Assembly: GCA_015680685.1 (NCBI GenBank)
Contig: MNCI01010116.1
Span: 1,497,673 to 1,561,672, forward strand
DNA length: 64,000 bases
Direction: 5' to 3'
Source: Gnetum montanum
Lineage: Eukaryota; Streptophyta; Gnetopsida; Gnetales; Gnetaceae
Shown here: positions 23,641 through 34,868 of the stretch, piece by piece
Position numbering within the stretch: the stretch's first letter is position 1
Layout of the letters: each line of letters begins with the position of its first letter
The notes under the pieces: model-generated
Databases searched by the model: none
What the model saw: only the letters and a program-made list of their open reading frames with translations
Told to the model about the DNA's origin: nothing
Program-made: the position numbers and the translations under genes

Positions 23641-24105
23641 TACCAAAGTTAAGTTATACCTTACTTCTTGCCTTAATAAATTTGTTTCTTATTCCATGTG
23701 ATTTAAAGTTAGGAATTTTTTTTGTGAAAATGTTTCCAAATTTTTTTAATATTTGGCCCCCTTTGGTTAGGTGGCTTCACATTTAATTTCCTGGTATAAG
23801 TGAGGAGATGAAATTGTTTTTGACACATGTTTATCATTTTTCATAATCAATTGCCCTTGATAGTGTCCTTTGGGCGATGATGAATTTCAAAAAATTTATG
23901 TGCAATTTAGAGTGTACCCATCCCCCACAACTAAGCTAAACACTCCAGGTTTTGGTAGGTTCAAACAAAATGAAAATTGGAGCATTAGCAAGCGAGTTAT
24001 GGCTGTTGGAATAAGAGGTGTGTAGGTTGCAAGTCATAGAAGAAAATTTGAAAAACTCGCCCATGTGAACAGTTGCTAATGATGGTGACGTTCATGTGGA
24101 GGGTC

Positions 24106-24195
24106 CATATATGTAGTTTTTGAGGACACGATATCGCGTACCTGTTAGTGGGGACTCGATATCACGGCCAACCTAATATTGGGAACTCGATATCG
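24106..24195 (-). promoter_or_regulatory. internal promoter-like unit upstream of ORF2 (E)
   Basis: Three exact GATATC hexamers lie in CGATATCG-like contexts at about 24129, 24158 and 24188, followed on the minus strand by ACATATATGG (24106-24115). This is the same order and similar spacing as in the LTR promoters. The unit lies about 500 bases upstream of the ORF2 start. Confidence 0.5.
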
Positions 24196-24785
24196 TGGCC
24201 TATTGAAAATAGGGTACCTGGAAAAATTGATAAATTTTGGAAATTATATGGTATAAGCAGAGGACTTTAAGTCAATGTAAGGGGTCTAAGATAAGAATGA
24301 TCAGGCTAGAAGGCATAAAAAAGGTAGTGGTGTAAAATCTGGCAATGAAAACCACGAGGAGTATGAGGAAAAAGGACATGTGTTTGTACATAGGAACGTT
24401 TGAACGGGTAGGATGATAAGGAAAAGAAGAATGGTATAATACAATACTCAAAGGGTATAAAATGATGTGAGGGTAATGTGTTACGAGTGAAAATTACAAA
24501 CGTCATGCAAGTGGGTCCTCCCCAAAGCAAGTTCTAACCTAGAATGCCCTTGCGGAACCACACCTAAAAATGTCTGTAGGCACTAGAAGGGTTAAATGTA
24601 ATCCACACCAGTTCCACAAAACACACACATGTAGATACCACCATGATGAGGTATGAATTCAATGCTACACAAGACACAAGTCAGACATACATGGATAGTG
24701 AGATGTGGCAAACTGTAGAAGGGATTGTAAAGATTGGGACATGAGGTAACTAGCCTAGGGCATAATGAATCCTCAGTTGTAAGGC

Positions 24786-24989
24786 ATGATTAATGTGTTA
24801 TTAACTCGTCACTCCAAAATCAGGACCAAGTCCATGCCTCTGAGCAGTGACATCACATTGCTTCATCCAATGATGGACAATCATAAGAGCACCATGACAA
24901 TAAGGTGTATGAGCACTTGGAATTTCATTCAAGGGAGAAGTGATTTTGCTTTGTGGCACTCATTGTTTTTTTTTTCATTTTTCTTATGA
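24786..24989 (+). other. conserved antisense small frame (E copy)
   Basis: A 67-codon frame antisense to element E starts MINVLLTRHSKIRTKS. Related frames are antisense to A (45712-45978), G (63293-63490) and F (29330-29464, shortened). No domain is recognised. Conservation may be at the DNA level only. Confidence 0.35.
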
Positions 24990-25577
24990 AGTATTGCTTA
25001 ATCCAGAGAACCTGCCTACCTTCAGGCATGGGGGCATGTCTTTCCAGTGGGACCCCCTAGATTAACATTATATTTTTCTGGTTGAGTGCCTTTTGATTAC
25101 TCTTATTCCCATTTTTGTTAGATCTACAAGGATCTTAGTACAACCAAGCTGCATGATAACTCCTACAGATGTCACCAAAGAGAATCAACAAGTCCCCTTG
25201 ATGTCACACCCTGGTCATTCTCACTTAGTCCATCCTTCTTCACTCTGGGTATAATAAACACAAGGTTACTTTAAGTTTTAATGATTAGGAATATCATTTT
25301 ACCCAGGGTAGAACCTCTTATTAATGAAATGGGTAGGTGGATGCTGTGGGCTCACTATCCAAATAATTAATCACCTGAGATTAGATAGCATAGAACAACA
25401 CCTCAACCAATGAGTCACATGAGTGCTTTATTCATAGATGAGATTACTCATAAAAAAGAAAAAGAAAAGATAAAACAATAATTTGAAAGATGAAAAACTG
25501 GAAAACAAAAAATTGTAAAATTAAAGAAAAGGAAAACATTTATTAATTCTGTTGTTGTTAGAATCGACGATACCCTC

Positions 25578-26552
25578 TGATGAGATGCGGTTCGCATAGG
25601 CCGCGATATTGCAGCCGACGCGATATCGCATCTTTCCCTACGATATCGTGTACGCGGTATTGCAGTCTGCCACCATGTCTATAAATAAGAGGTAGATCTC
25701 CCTCATTTGGGGATCCCAGTTTAGAGTAGTGAAGCTCTCGCAGTTTGGTCCCTCCAAAGTTAGAATTTTTCCCGTGTTTGCCCGCAGTGTGGTGAATGTA
25801 ATTGTACGGTGTCTTTATTCGAGTGTGCCGTACTTGGACACGCACATGACCGGCAATAAAGATCGAGATTACTTCATCATTGTAGCATTCACTTAGTTTA
25901 TTTATTTGTTATTTATTTAATGTTATTTATTGCTTTCATAGCGCGGTGTGAGTACGACTTAACTACGAGCATCTACGGGTGTGTACGGCTAGTTAAGGAA
26001 TCGGTTGCTCATCGCGATTAGTTTCTCACCCTTAAACTCCTAGAAGCGGAACGAGTACGACTTGATTACGAGCATTTAAGTGTGACTGCTTGGTAGCCCA
26101 GTGGTGTAGCTAGGGGGATCTACGCTTGGTAACCCAGTGGCGTATTTGGGGTCTGCGCTTGGTAATCCCAGTGGCGTACCTAGGCCTATGCTTGGTAGTC
26201 CCAGTGGCAGTCGTGCACGAAGTCCAAGATGTGTACGGTTGATCAAGGAATCGGTTGCTCGTCGCACTTAGGCTAGATTAGATTTTCTTACCTTTTCCTC
26301 TTAGCTTAGAATTAGTTAATATTATTTTCCACTGCCTTCAGGAGTAGCATTAGATTAGAACACATCATACACCTCATCTAGACTAAACCATACGTGACAT
26401 ATGCAAAACTAGTCTAGATGGGAAGACAGCGAACTGCGACCTAAGGCTAACTATCTAGATACCACAACTAGTCCATCTGCGGAGTTCGACCGGATCGCGC
26501 GTGCGACGCTCATTTCGTATGGTTGAGTGTAGGGGTACCTCGCCACTCATCA
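25578..26552 (+). repeat. 5' LTR of element F
   Basis: Starts TGATGAGATGCGG and ends TCGCCACTCATCA. It carries exact GATATC sites at 25622 and 25642 with GATATT variants, then GTCTATAAATAAG (about 25677) and an AATAAAGATCG polyadenylation-like signal near 25856. A locally duplicated GGTA(A/G)(C/T)CCCAGTGGCGTA motif at 26090-26215 makes this LTR longer than its relatives. Confidence 0.85.
26085..26215. repeat. tandem TTGGTAACCCAGTGGCGTA repeats in the LTR of F
   Basis: Four imperfect units of CTTGGTARYCCCAGTGGCRTA spaced 35-55 bases. Other family members have one or two units (for example about 42285 and 50605), so the array expanded in F. Confidence 0.7.
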
Positions 26553-26571
26553 TTGGCGCCGTTGCCAGGGA
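26553..26571 (+). other. primer binding site of element F (tRNA-Asp)
   Basis: TTGGCGCCGTTGCCAGGGA directly follows the LTR and matches the complement of the plant tRNA-Asp(GUC) 3' end with a single mismatch. It is the best preserved primer site in the window. Confidence 0.9.
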
Positions 26572-26682
26572 TGGTGCTAGTTATCTAGATTAGTTATATC
26601 ATACAAGGTCATTGTAAAGAACTTAACGATATATCTCTTAAAAAGAAGAATTATAAAAAGTCAAATAAATTCACACACAATA

Positions 26683-28664
26683 ATGCCTCTCCTACAAGAT
26701 GATAATAATGCCACACTTAGTGAGGAAGTTCATTGGAGAACCAATGAGTTATATGACGATGAAGGTTGGAGTATACAACCTGAAGTGGGAGTTTCCTATA
26801 AGCATGAACAAAAACAACGTCATCATAATGCACGGAAGCCTAACTTACCCGATGACGATGAACCCCCATTGGCCACTACAAGCTTAACGCAAATACAAGA
26901 GGCCGTTCGAATCTCACGTAGGCATCGTAAAGAGAGCCGTCTACCCAGGCTTGATTTAAACAACTTTCCCAAATTTTCAGGAGGCTATGACTTAGATCCG
27001 CATCAAAATTTACTAGCCTTCTACGATGCCTACACATGGAATAACATTGATAACAGTTGGCAAAAATTGAAGCTCTTTCCTATGATACTCGTTGACCAAG
27101 CTAAAGTATGGTATAGATCATTAAAACCAATCTCGATACGACGTTGGTCAACAATGGTAGAGGTCTTTAACGAAAATATCAAACCTACGCAAGAGTGTCA
27201 GCCTTGAGGAAACAAATCCAAGGATGGAAACAAGCAAAACATGAACCCTTGGACATGGCCTTAGAAAGATATTATTCACTGTTAAACAACTGTCCAGGCC
27301 ATGGGTTTTTCGAGGAAAGGCTAATGTACCATATCGTTGATGGGCTACGTAATGAAACCAGAGAGACCTTAGGAACGTATGCCCGAGGTCAACTATACAA
27401 CCTACGAACCCATCAAATCCAAGAGCTTATTAAGTGGGTAGAAAAAGAAGAAGGAGAAATAGCTACATGGGAGAGTGTTGAAAAACATCAACGGGACCAA
27501 AATCTTAACTCAACAAAGGTCCATGATCATAACAAGGAGAGATCAACAAATCTCAAGGTGGAAACATCATCTTTGCCAATACAACAGTTGTTAGAAGAAG
27601 CCGAGGAAAAGATCAATAAGATGTTGGAATGGATGAATCAAAAGTGTGGAGAATTTATCAACATCATTAGGGATAGAGTTTTGACAACCCAAGAAGCAGG
27701 ACAAAACATTAGACATTCAGAAAGAAGGAATGAAGGGACTAAGTGCTCAACTACCAATCCTACATATGAATGCAACATATGCCTGTATGATCACCCCAAG
27801 GGCCAATGCCCAATACTGTTACATCTACATGAGCATTGGGGAAACACATTACATCCAGAGTTCGTACAAAGATACTGTGTTCGATCACAGTGGAAACAAT
27901 CCTAGTCGTGGGGGAATCCACCCTTAGACTGGAGGCACCCTTCATATTTTCCGAATCCAAATGCTTATCATGTTCAACACCCTATTGCTTCAACTGGGCC
28001 AACCTACTCTATCTCACCACAATACCATTCTTCACAATGCTATCAACCCATACCTCCAACACAACCACCACCTTGTGCACCTTACATTCCTCCTAACTTT
28101 CAATATTCTCATCCTTTCCCTCCTTCCACAATGCCACCAACTGTTCCTAAGGTGTTTGTACCACCGCAACCCATGAACAACACTTGCGCTACTGCTACTA
28201 ACAGCAGTGAAGAGCCTCCTCAACATCAAAGGCGTCCTTTCTTTAAACACGGCTGTAGGAAAGGACAACATAAATCTGAGGCCACTACACCTTCCAACCC
28301 AGCACAAGCCTAACAATGTGGTACACCCTTACCTTCAAACCCAACGCCTCATGTAACTTCATCAAGGCCACCAACTTACACTTCAACAACCATACGGCCC
28401 AATGAACACAACCATGGGAGGCATCAGCCCAATCCTTGCATACCATCTAATGGTCCTAAACATCATAGTGGGTCAAATCATTATCCGGGAACTACATCGT
28501 ATAAAGTGCCCCACTATGCTTATTATAATCAAGCGTGTGAACCCCGAGGGGATAAGTATGGACCGGTCCCAATACTTCCAATATGCAAGGATCCTTATTT
28601 TCCATTTATTAATCCTAGCCATACTCAACCGATTAGTTATCGGGGATATCCCCCATTTCAATAA
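26683..28664 (+). pseudogene. gag of element F
   Basis: ATG at 26683 (MPLLQDDN). The retrotransposon-gag core is at about residues 85-250: LDLNNFPKFSGGYDLD, WYRSLKP, then, after a frameshift near 27180, RKQIQGWKQ and LERYYSLLNNCPGHG. A Glu/Lys-rich helix region precedes the zinc knuckle CNICLYDHPKGQC (27772-27810), a C-x2-C-x3-H-x4-C form. A Pro/Tyr/His-rich tail of about 250 residues ends GYPPFQ. Besides the frameshift, TAG at 27903 and TAA at 28311 replace CAG and CAA of element G. The intact form would be about 660 residues. Gag would form the particle and package RNA. No protease or pol follows. Confidence 0.85.
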
Positions 28665-30566
28665 CAAGCAGGATTAATAAATATTTTTAATTTTCTTTAA
28701 TTTTACAACTTTTTTATTTTTCAATTTTTCATTTTTCAACTTTTTGTTTTATCTTTTTATCTTTTTATCCTTTTTGTGTGTTTGTATTTTCATGTTGTGT
28801 AAGTAATCTCATCTACGAATAAAACACTCATGTGGATCGTTGGTTAAGGTGTGTTTTATGTTATTAAGTCATGAGTGATCAATTATTTGAAATAGTGAGC
28901 CCACTACATCCACTCATCCACTCTATAAATAAGAGGATCTGTTCATGGGTATAGTGATATTCTTGAAATTTCTAAACTTAAAATTAATTTTTTGTTCATT
29001 GTACCCAGAATGAAGAAGGATGGACCAAGAGGGAATGATTAGGGTGTGACATCAAGGGAACTTGTGGATTCTCTTTGGTGACATCTGTGGGAGTTATCAT
29101 GCAATATGGTTGTACTAAGATCCTTGTAGATCTAATGAAAAATGGGTGTAAGAGTAATCAAAAGGGCACTTGAACATCAAATGCTGTTCAAGGGGGTCCT
29201 ACTGGGAAGACATGTACCCATGCCTAAAGGTTGGCAGCTTCTCTGGATTCAGTAAAGTGAAAAAGAAAAAAAAAGAAAGAAAAAGAAAAGTGCTATAAAA
29301 CAAAAATCACTCCTCCCTTGTACTAAACGCTAAGTGATCGTATGCCTTGTTGTTATGGTACTCTCATAGTTGTTCATCATGGGATGAAACAATGCGATGT
29401 CACTGATTAGAAGGATGGACTTGGTCCTGATCTTGGAACGATGGGTTAATGACACCTTAATCATGCTTTTCACGCAGGATTCATTGTACCCTGGGTCAGT
29501 TACCTCATGTCCCGATCTCTACGATCCCTTTCTATACTTCGTCTCATCTCACTGTTCGTGTAATTGTAGCTCGTGTCCCGTGTAGCATAGAATTTTCATC
29601 TCATTTCGGTGATATTTACATGTGTGTGTTTTGTGGAGTTAGTGCAGATTACATTTAACCCTTCTAGTGCCCACGGACACTTTAAGTGTGATTACACAAG
29701 GGCATAATAGGTTGAAACCTGCTTTGGGGAGGACCCACTTGTGTAATTTTGTTGTAATCTTCATTAATTCTCTAGCTAGAACACACAATCTCTTACCCTC
29801 AGCTTAATTTTTCAATTGATTTTCTTTCCCTTATTACCATCACATAGCCTTTTTCCCTACCATCTGAGGTCCTTATTGATAAATTCCACACCATCATAAT
29901 TTTCGTGCCTTCAGAACTAGTTGAATTACCCTGGAACCCTTTAATAATCATCCAGATGTCCTTAGTTTACAATGTTTAATTTCAAAAACATATAAAAAAA
30001 AATTCGGTACATTCTCTAAGTGCCCTCACTTCAATATATACATGACCCCCCTGTGCTAATCAACATTATTTACAACTGTTTACACAGGGGAAGTTTTTCA
30101 AATTTCTCTCTACGACTTGCGATTGCATGTCCCTTGCTTTCATATCCATAACTCGCTTGCTAGTACTCCGATTTTCATTTCATTTGAACCTACTTGAACC
30201 CAAAGTGTTCAGCTTAGTCATGGGGGAGAGGGTACATGCTAAATAGCATATAAATTTTTTTGTCCATGTCGAATAGCACGTACATTTTTTTTGAAATTCA
30301 TCATCGCCCGAAGGACATCTTTAAGGGTAATTAGTTCTAAAATTAAGATTCGAATGTGTCAAAAACAATTTCATCCCCTTAGCTATACCAGAAAATTAAA
30401 TTGGGAAACCACCTAAGCAAAGAGGACTCAACTATAATCTTTCGCGGACATGTTCTTCTAATAATTAACATCACACGAAAATAAAGTAAATCTATTAAGG
30501 CAAGCAGTAAGGTATAACCTAACTTTGGTAACAACCTTACTAACGATTGGTCCCGTGTGATTGCAG
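28665..30566 (+). other. gag-ORF2 spacer of element F
   Basis: No sense gene. Contains GAATAAAACACTC just after gag, the conserved GTGTGACATCAAGGG...GGTGACATC block near 29043-29085, a shortened antisense frame (29330-29464), ATATATACATG at about 30034 without the GATATC cluster, a purine tract TCATGGGGGAGAGGGTA (30218-30235), and the splice-acceptor-like end. Confidence 0.7.
30538..30566 (+). promoter_or_regulatory. branch-point and 3' splice-site-like signal before ORF2 (F)
   Basis: TACTAAC at 30538-30544 is followed by TGTGATTGCAG ending at 30566, directly before the ORF2 ATG. The distance from branch A to AG is about 23 bases, normal for plants. The same arrangement precedes ORF2 in A and E. 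Confidence 0.55.
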
Positions 30567-32145
30567 ATGGTCCTGAAATGCAGACAACAGGAAGGTCTTG
30601 CTCAAGGTAAGATCGAATAATTTCAAAGAGGTGGAAGACACGGTCCTACCAGAAAACATGTAGAACAGGAGGNACAAAACAACCTAGAAGAGGTAGAAGG
30701 TAAGGCCCTGCCAGACAACATAACAAACAGGAGGTGCAATCATTCAGCATCCATCAAGAAGAACCTCCTACCAGACGATCTGGGCAGGCGGAAGGAGGAG
30801 TTGCTGCGCTTGAACTGGGACAACAACTCACGTTGCCCCCGGAATGTGTTCAGGCTATCCACATGAAATCCATAATTTCTTCGGTGATTGTGGAACTCAA
30901 CTTCGAATCTTTTGCAGAGTTTGCTCCTGAGGCTGTTAGGGATCACCTCAAAGGGTCTCCCTTATGGCCTGTCCTCTCTGAACAAGGTGCCTGGTACTTA
31001 GGAGAAACGTACCTATTCTGGCACAATAAGGAGCAAGGCACCACAATCAACATTGGTGGTGTGACAGTAGATTTTTCTGCACAGGTGATTTCGGAGGTGT
31101 TAAACCTTCCAAATTCAGGCCCCCATGTTGCTCGGTTATCCACCCGATCAGAGCCTGATGTGCGAAAAGATTGGTTAGAGAAGGCTTATGACAGAGATAA
31201 AGCTTTTGGTGAGCTGACAACGGAAGAGAGAGTTTATTTTAAAATCGGAACCTATCACCTCTTCCCCACAAAAGGTTTGAAAAGAATATCAACGTACGCG
31301 GCAAGAGGATGTGCAGTGTTGATGGGAAAGGTTAATGCTAACCTTCCCCATCTATATTTGACGGAGATCCTAAGGCGATTCGAAGAATGGAAGACAGGGA
31401 AAATGGCACTTCCTTTTCCCTGCCTTATCAGAAAACTGTGCCGTTGGGCCGACATTCAGGGATATACAAATGACGTCCTCCGAAAAGCCCAAAATGCTTC
31501 TTACGCTAAATTATTAAAGGCGTCATCTCCAAGAAAGAGCACTGGTGAAGAGTTGGGACCAGATGAAGAAGATGAAGAAGAAATGGCTGGACCCACTACA
31601 ACTTAACTCGCAGGACCCAGTCAACCTCCAGCCATAGGTCCTAGCCAACAACAAGAAGCAGGACCCAACATAGGCCAGGATCAGCCACCGCTGTAAGACT
31701 ATAGACCGTCGATGAGCCATCTAAGGGCCATTGCTGAGATGGTCAGTTGGGGAAGTCATAATGACGCCAATCTCTTCTGCGTCATCGATGATGCCAGCTA
31801 GCCTACGATTTCAGTAGATTGCACATGGGGTGAGTTGTCAATGCAAATAGGAGGAGGGGAAAGCAGATGGTCACAACAGATCTCTGGACACGCGACATCT
31901 TTTCAAGTGCAGTTAGAGACTGGTGAAGGGGCCACTGTGGTGGTCATGCAACACCAGGATGCTGCGGGAGTTGTTGAAGTGGTTGCTGACCACATCAAAG
32001 AGTCTTTCAACGTATTTGTTATGCCACCGGTAGATCTTTTAGGAGCACAGGATGCTCAAGCTATTGCCGGAACCTCAATGACTCCTGCGGAACATGAGGA
32101 TGTATTGGACAGATTGCTTCAAACAGGACAAGTTTTGACGTCCCT
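30567..32145 (+). pseudogene. ORF2 of element F, 5' half
   Basis: The ATG at 30567 opens a short frame with early stops. The main open stretch, 30734-31606, is the longest in the window (290 codons) and carries the complete conserved domain: VELNFESFAEF, DHLKGSPLWPVL, TINIGGVTVDFSAQ, ERVYFKIGTYHLF, STYAARGCAVLMGK, LPFPCLIRKL and GYTNDV, followed by an acidic EDEEEM stretch. Another open part (31835-32188) contains ETGEGATVVVMQHQD and VADHIKESFNV; its last about 14 codons are antisense E gag, not ORF2. The coiled-coil tail is missing. It resembles the plant 'putative plant transposon protein' domain; function unknown. Confidence 0.75.
30673..30673. other. single N inside ORF2 leader of F
   Basis: The N is flanked by two diverged copies of a unit of about 57 bases (GAGGTRGAAG...CAGGAGG), again a repeat at an ambiguous base. 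This suggests an assembly join or a slipped duplication. Confidence 0.6.
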
Positions 32146-33867
32146 GGTTGTTGGAGTATTGAGTGGTGGCCCTGATAAGGTAACATGAGGTGTTGGGTTC
32201 GCAGGGAGAGATGCACCACAGTGTTGAACTTGTGATGAGTTGGAGGATGTAGTGGTTTCGGAACTGAGGTGTCCCTTTCGATGGTCATGTCTAAAGAAGG
32301 GATGCCTTCGATGTTGTAAAGGGTTCCCATTATTGTTGATAGTAAAAGCACAAGTAACATTTATGGGTTGATGCTGTGGTGCAAACCCTTTGGGTACAAT
32401 TAGTGGTAATGTAGAAGGAGGTAAAGGATGAGGATTTTGAAATTGAGGAGAAGTGTAATGTACACGAGGTGGTGGTCTTGTTGGAGAGGATATGGGTTGA
32501 TAGTATTGAGGAGAATAATAATAATGTGGTTAGATAGAAGATGTTGACCCAGTTGGGGAAACAGGATGTTGAAATTGATAAGCACTTAGGTTCGGATGGT
32601 ATGAAGGGTGTGACCAGTTTGGGAATGGCCTCCCCCACGATTAGGATTGTTGCCACTATTATTAAATACACTATCTTTGTATGAAATCTAGATGTAACAC
32701 TCTTCCCCAATGCTCCTGCAAATGTGCCAAGATTGGGCATTGGCCCTTGGGGTGATCGTACAGGCAAATGTTACATTGATACGTATGATTTGCAGTTAAG
32801 TTCTCATTCTCTTAAATGCTTCTTTCTGATTGTGTAAAGTTGTTTTGTCTTGTTTCTTGGGTTTTCATAACTCTATCTCCAATAATGTTGGCATATTCTC
32901 CACATTTTTCATGTATCCATTCCATCATCCTATTGATCTTTGCCTCAACTTCATGCAATGATTATAGTACTGGCAAAGATGGTTCCACCTCCTTGCAGTG
33001 AGTTGATTTCTCCTCTTCATAATCATGGGCACTTATTGATTTTTGGGCTTGCTGAGATTTTTCAGCATTCTCCCATTTAGCCATTTCTCCTTCTTCTTTT
33101 GCTACTCACTTAATAAGCTCTTGGAGTTGATGGATTTGTAGCTCATATAGCTGACCTCAGGCATACATCCCTAAGGTTTCCCTTGTTTCATTACAGAACC
33201 CATCCATGATGTGATACATTAGCCTTTCCTTAGAGAATCCATGGCCAGGGCAATTGTTTAACAATGCATAATATCTTTCTAAGGCCATGTCCAAGGGTTC
33301 ATGTTGCTCTTGTTTCCATTCTTGGAATTGTCTCCTCAAGGTCGACACTCTGGAATAGGTTTGATATTGTTCAGTAAATAGTTGTACCATTGTTTGCCAA
33401 CTATAGATTGATTTTGGTTTTAATAATTTGTACCACACCTTTGCTTGGCCAATGATTGTCATGGGAAAGAGCTTAAGTTTTTGCCATCCATTATCAATGT
33501 TGTTCCATGCACAGGCATCATAGAAGGCTCGTAAATGTTGTTGCGAATCTAATTCATAACCTCCTGAGAACTTGGGAAAGTTGTTTATGTCAAGCTTGGG
33601 TAGACGGCTTTCCTTGCAATGCCTATGAGATATTCGAATAGCCTCTTGTATTTCCGTTAGGCTTGTAGTGGCTAGTAGCGGTTTATCGTTACTAGGTATG
33701 CTATGCATTTGTGAGTTGGGATGATGTTGTTTGTGTTTACACTCATAGGAGATCCCTACATCAGATTGGGTACTCCAAACTTCATCTTCATCATTATATA
33801 GTTTGTTGGTTCTCCAATGAATTGCCTTACTAGTTGTTGCGTTGTCATAGTCTTGTGGTAGAGACAT
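32146..33867 (-). pseudogene. gag of element E, N-terminal three quarters
   Basis: ATG at 33867 (MSLPQDYDN). The core is open for 236 codons: EIQEAIRISHRH, LDINNFPKFSGGY, WNNIDNGWQKLKLF, VWYKLLKP and LERYYALLNNCPGHG. A TGA at 33157-33159 stands where F has CGA (Arg). The sequence continues through the knuckle CNICLYDHPKGQC (near 32745-32785, reversed) and the Pro/Tyr-rich tail until element F cuts in at about 32146. The final gag codons would lie at the left of F near 25577. The frame after the first stop carries several further stops. Confidence 0.85.
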
Positions 33868-33980
33868 TGTTATGAGTTTGTGTGTGACTTATTTGCAATT
33901 ACTTCTTTCTAAAAGATATATCATCAAGGCTTTGTTACAGTGATCTTGTATGATGTAACTAATCTAAATAACTAGCACCA

Positions 33981-33999
33981 TCCTCAGCAATGGTGCCAA
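33981..33999 (-). other. primer binding site of element E (tRNA-Asp)
   Basis: On the minus strand TTGGCACCATTGCTGAGGA lies directly after the LTR. It matches the tRNA-Asp(GUC) complement except for transition-type changes. Confidence 0.85.
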
Positions 34000-34863
34000 T
34001 GATGAGTGGCGAGGTACCCCTACACTCAACCATATGAATACGAGCATTTCATGCATGATCTGGTCAAACTCCATAGACGGGCTAGTTGTGGTATCTAGAT
34101 AGTTACTCATTAATCACAGTTCGCTGTCTTCCCACTTGGACTAGTATTTGCTTTATCACATATGGTTTAGTCCAAAGTGAGATGTATGATATATTCCTAA
34201 CTAATGCTTCTCCTAGAGACAATGGAAAATAATCTTTAATTAATCTAGGAGGAAAGGGGAGAGAGAATTAAAATAATAGGAGATAGGGAGAGAGAATCTA
34301 AGCTAGCCTAAGTGTGATGAGCATCCATTCCTTAATCATCTGTACACATCTCGGACCTTGTGCACAACTACCACTGGGATTACCAAGTGCATGGCCCAAG
34401 TACGCTATTGGGATACCAAGTAGTCACATGTAGATGCTCATGATTAAGTCATACTCATTCCACATTTAATAAAAATAAATAACAATAACAATTAAATAAT
34501 CAAACTAAGAGAATGCTACAGTGATGAAGTAATCTTGATCTTTATTTCTAGTCATGTGCGTGTCCAAGTACATCACACTTGAATAAAGGATGCCATACAA
34601 TTACAATCATCACACTGTGGGCATGCACTAGGAGAGAGGGTTGAGAAGAACTATAAATGAAAACTAAAAGACTACTCTAAATTTTCTATATTAACTCACT
34701 AACTCACTTCCTTCGTGTGCCTACATGTGTATTTATAGGCCTGCACAAGAGTCACGATATTGTGTACCCGATATCATTACTTAGGTCACGATATTACGTA
34801 CCCAAGATCATAGATCCAATATTGGGGGTCTGATATTAGAGCCCAATGAATCACGATTCATCA
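34000..34863 (-). repeat. 5' LTR of element E
   Basis: TGATGAGTGGCGAGG...CACGATTCATCA, 864 bp, parallel to 19751-20614. The reversed TATA (TATTTATAGG) is at about 34731-34740. Most of its GATATC sites have decayed (GATATT, GATCATA), while the 3' LTR retains five. Confidence 0.9.
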
Positions 34864-34868
34864 CAAAC

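Larger units (their letters stand above)
23604..25577 (-). other. gag-ORF2 spacer of element E
   Basis: About 2 kb without a sense reading frame, but with blocks shared with A, F and G. These are an AATAAA-bearing block just after gag, a GTGTGACATCAAGGG...GGTGACATC block near 25160-25210, an antisense small frame at 24786-24989, the internal promoter-like unit (24106-24195), a purine tract (23914-23930) and the 3' splice-site-like end. No pol motif is recognisable. Confidence 0.7.
25578..32145 (+). mobile_element. family 1 element F, 3' end missing, inside the gag of E
   Basis: It has a complete 5' LTR (975 bp), a primer site and the gag, spacer and first half of ORF2. At about 32145 the ORF2 sequence (GTTTTGACGTCCCTG) passes directly into the minus-strand gag of E (GTTGTTGGAGTATTGAGTGG reversed). 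The rest of ORF2, the polypurine tract, the 3' LTR and about 250 bases of E gag are absent. This fits insertion into the gag of E followed by a deletion across the right junction. The N at 30673 lies within it. Confidence 0.85.
19751..34863 (-). mobile_element. family 1 element E, gag + ORF2, with element F inside
   Basis: The two LTRs are the same length (864 bp) and similar along their whole span. They are flanked by CAAAT (19746-19750) and CAAAC (34864-34868), a five-base target duplication with one change. Order in transcription direction: 5' LTR 34863-34000, primer site, gag, spacer, ORF2, polypurine tract, 3' LTR 20614-19751. No protease, reverse transcriptase or integrase is recognisable, so the element could not move alone. 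Element F (25578-32145) splits the gag. E itself interrupts element C. Confidence 0.9.

Noticed and set aside
28032-28316. antisense frame of 94 codons over the gag tail of F
   Set aside because: Shadow of the Pro-rich gag tail on the other strand; not shared as an open frame by A or B.
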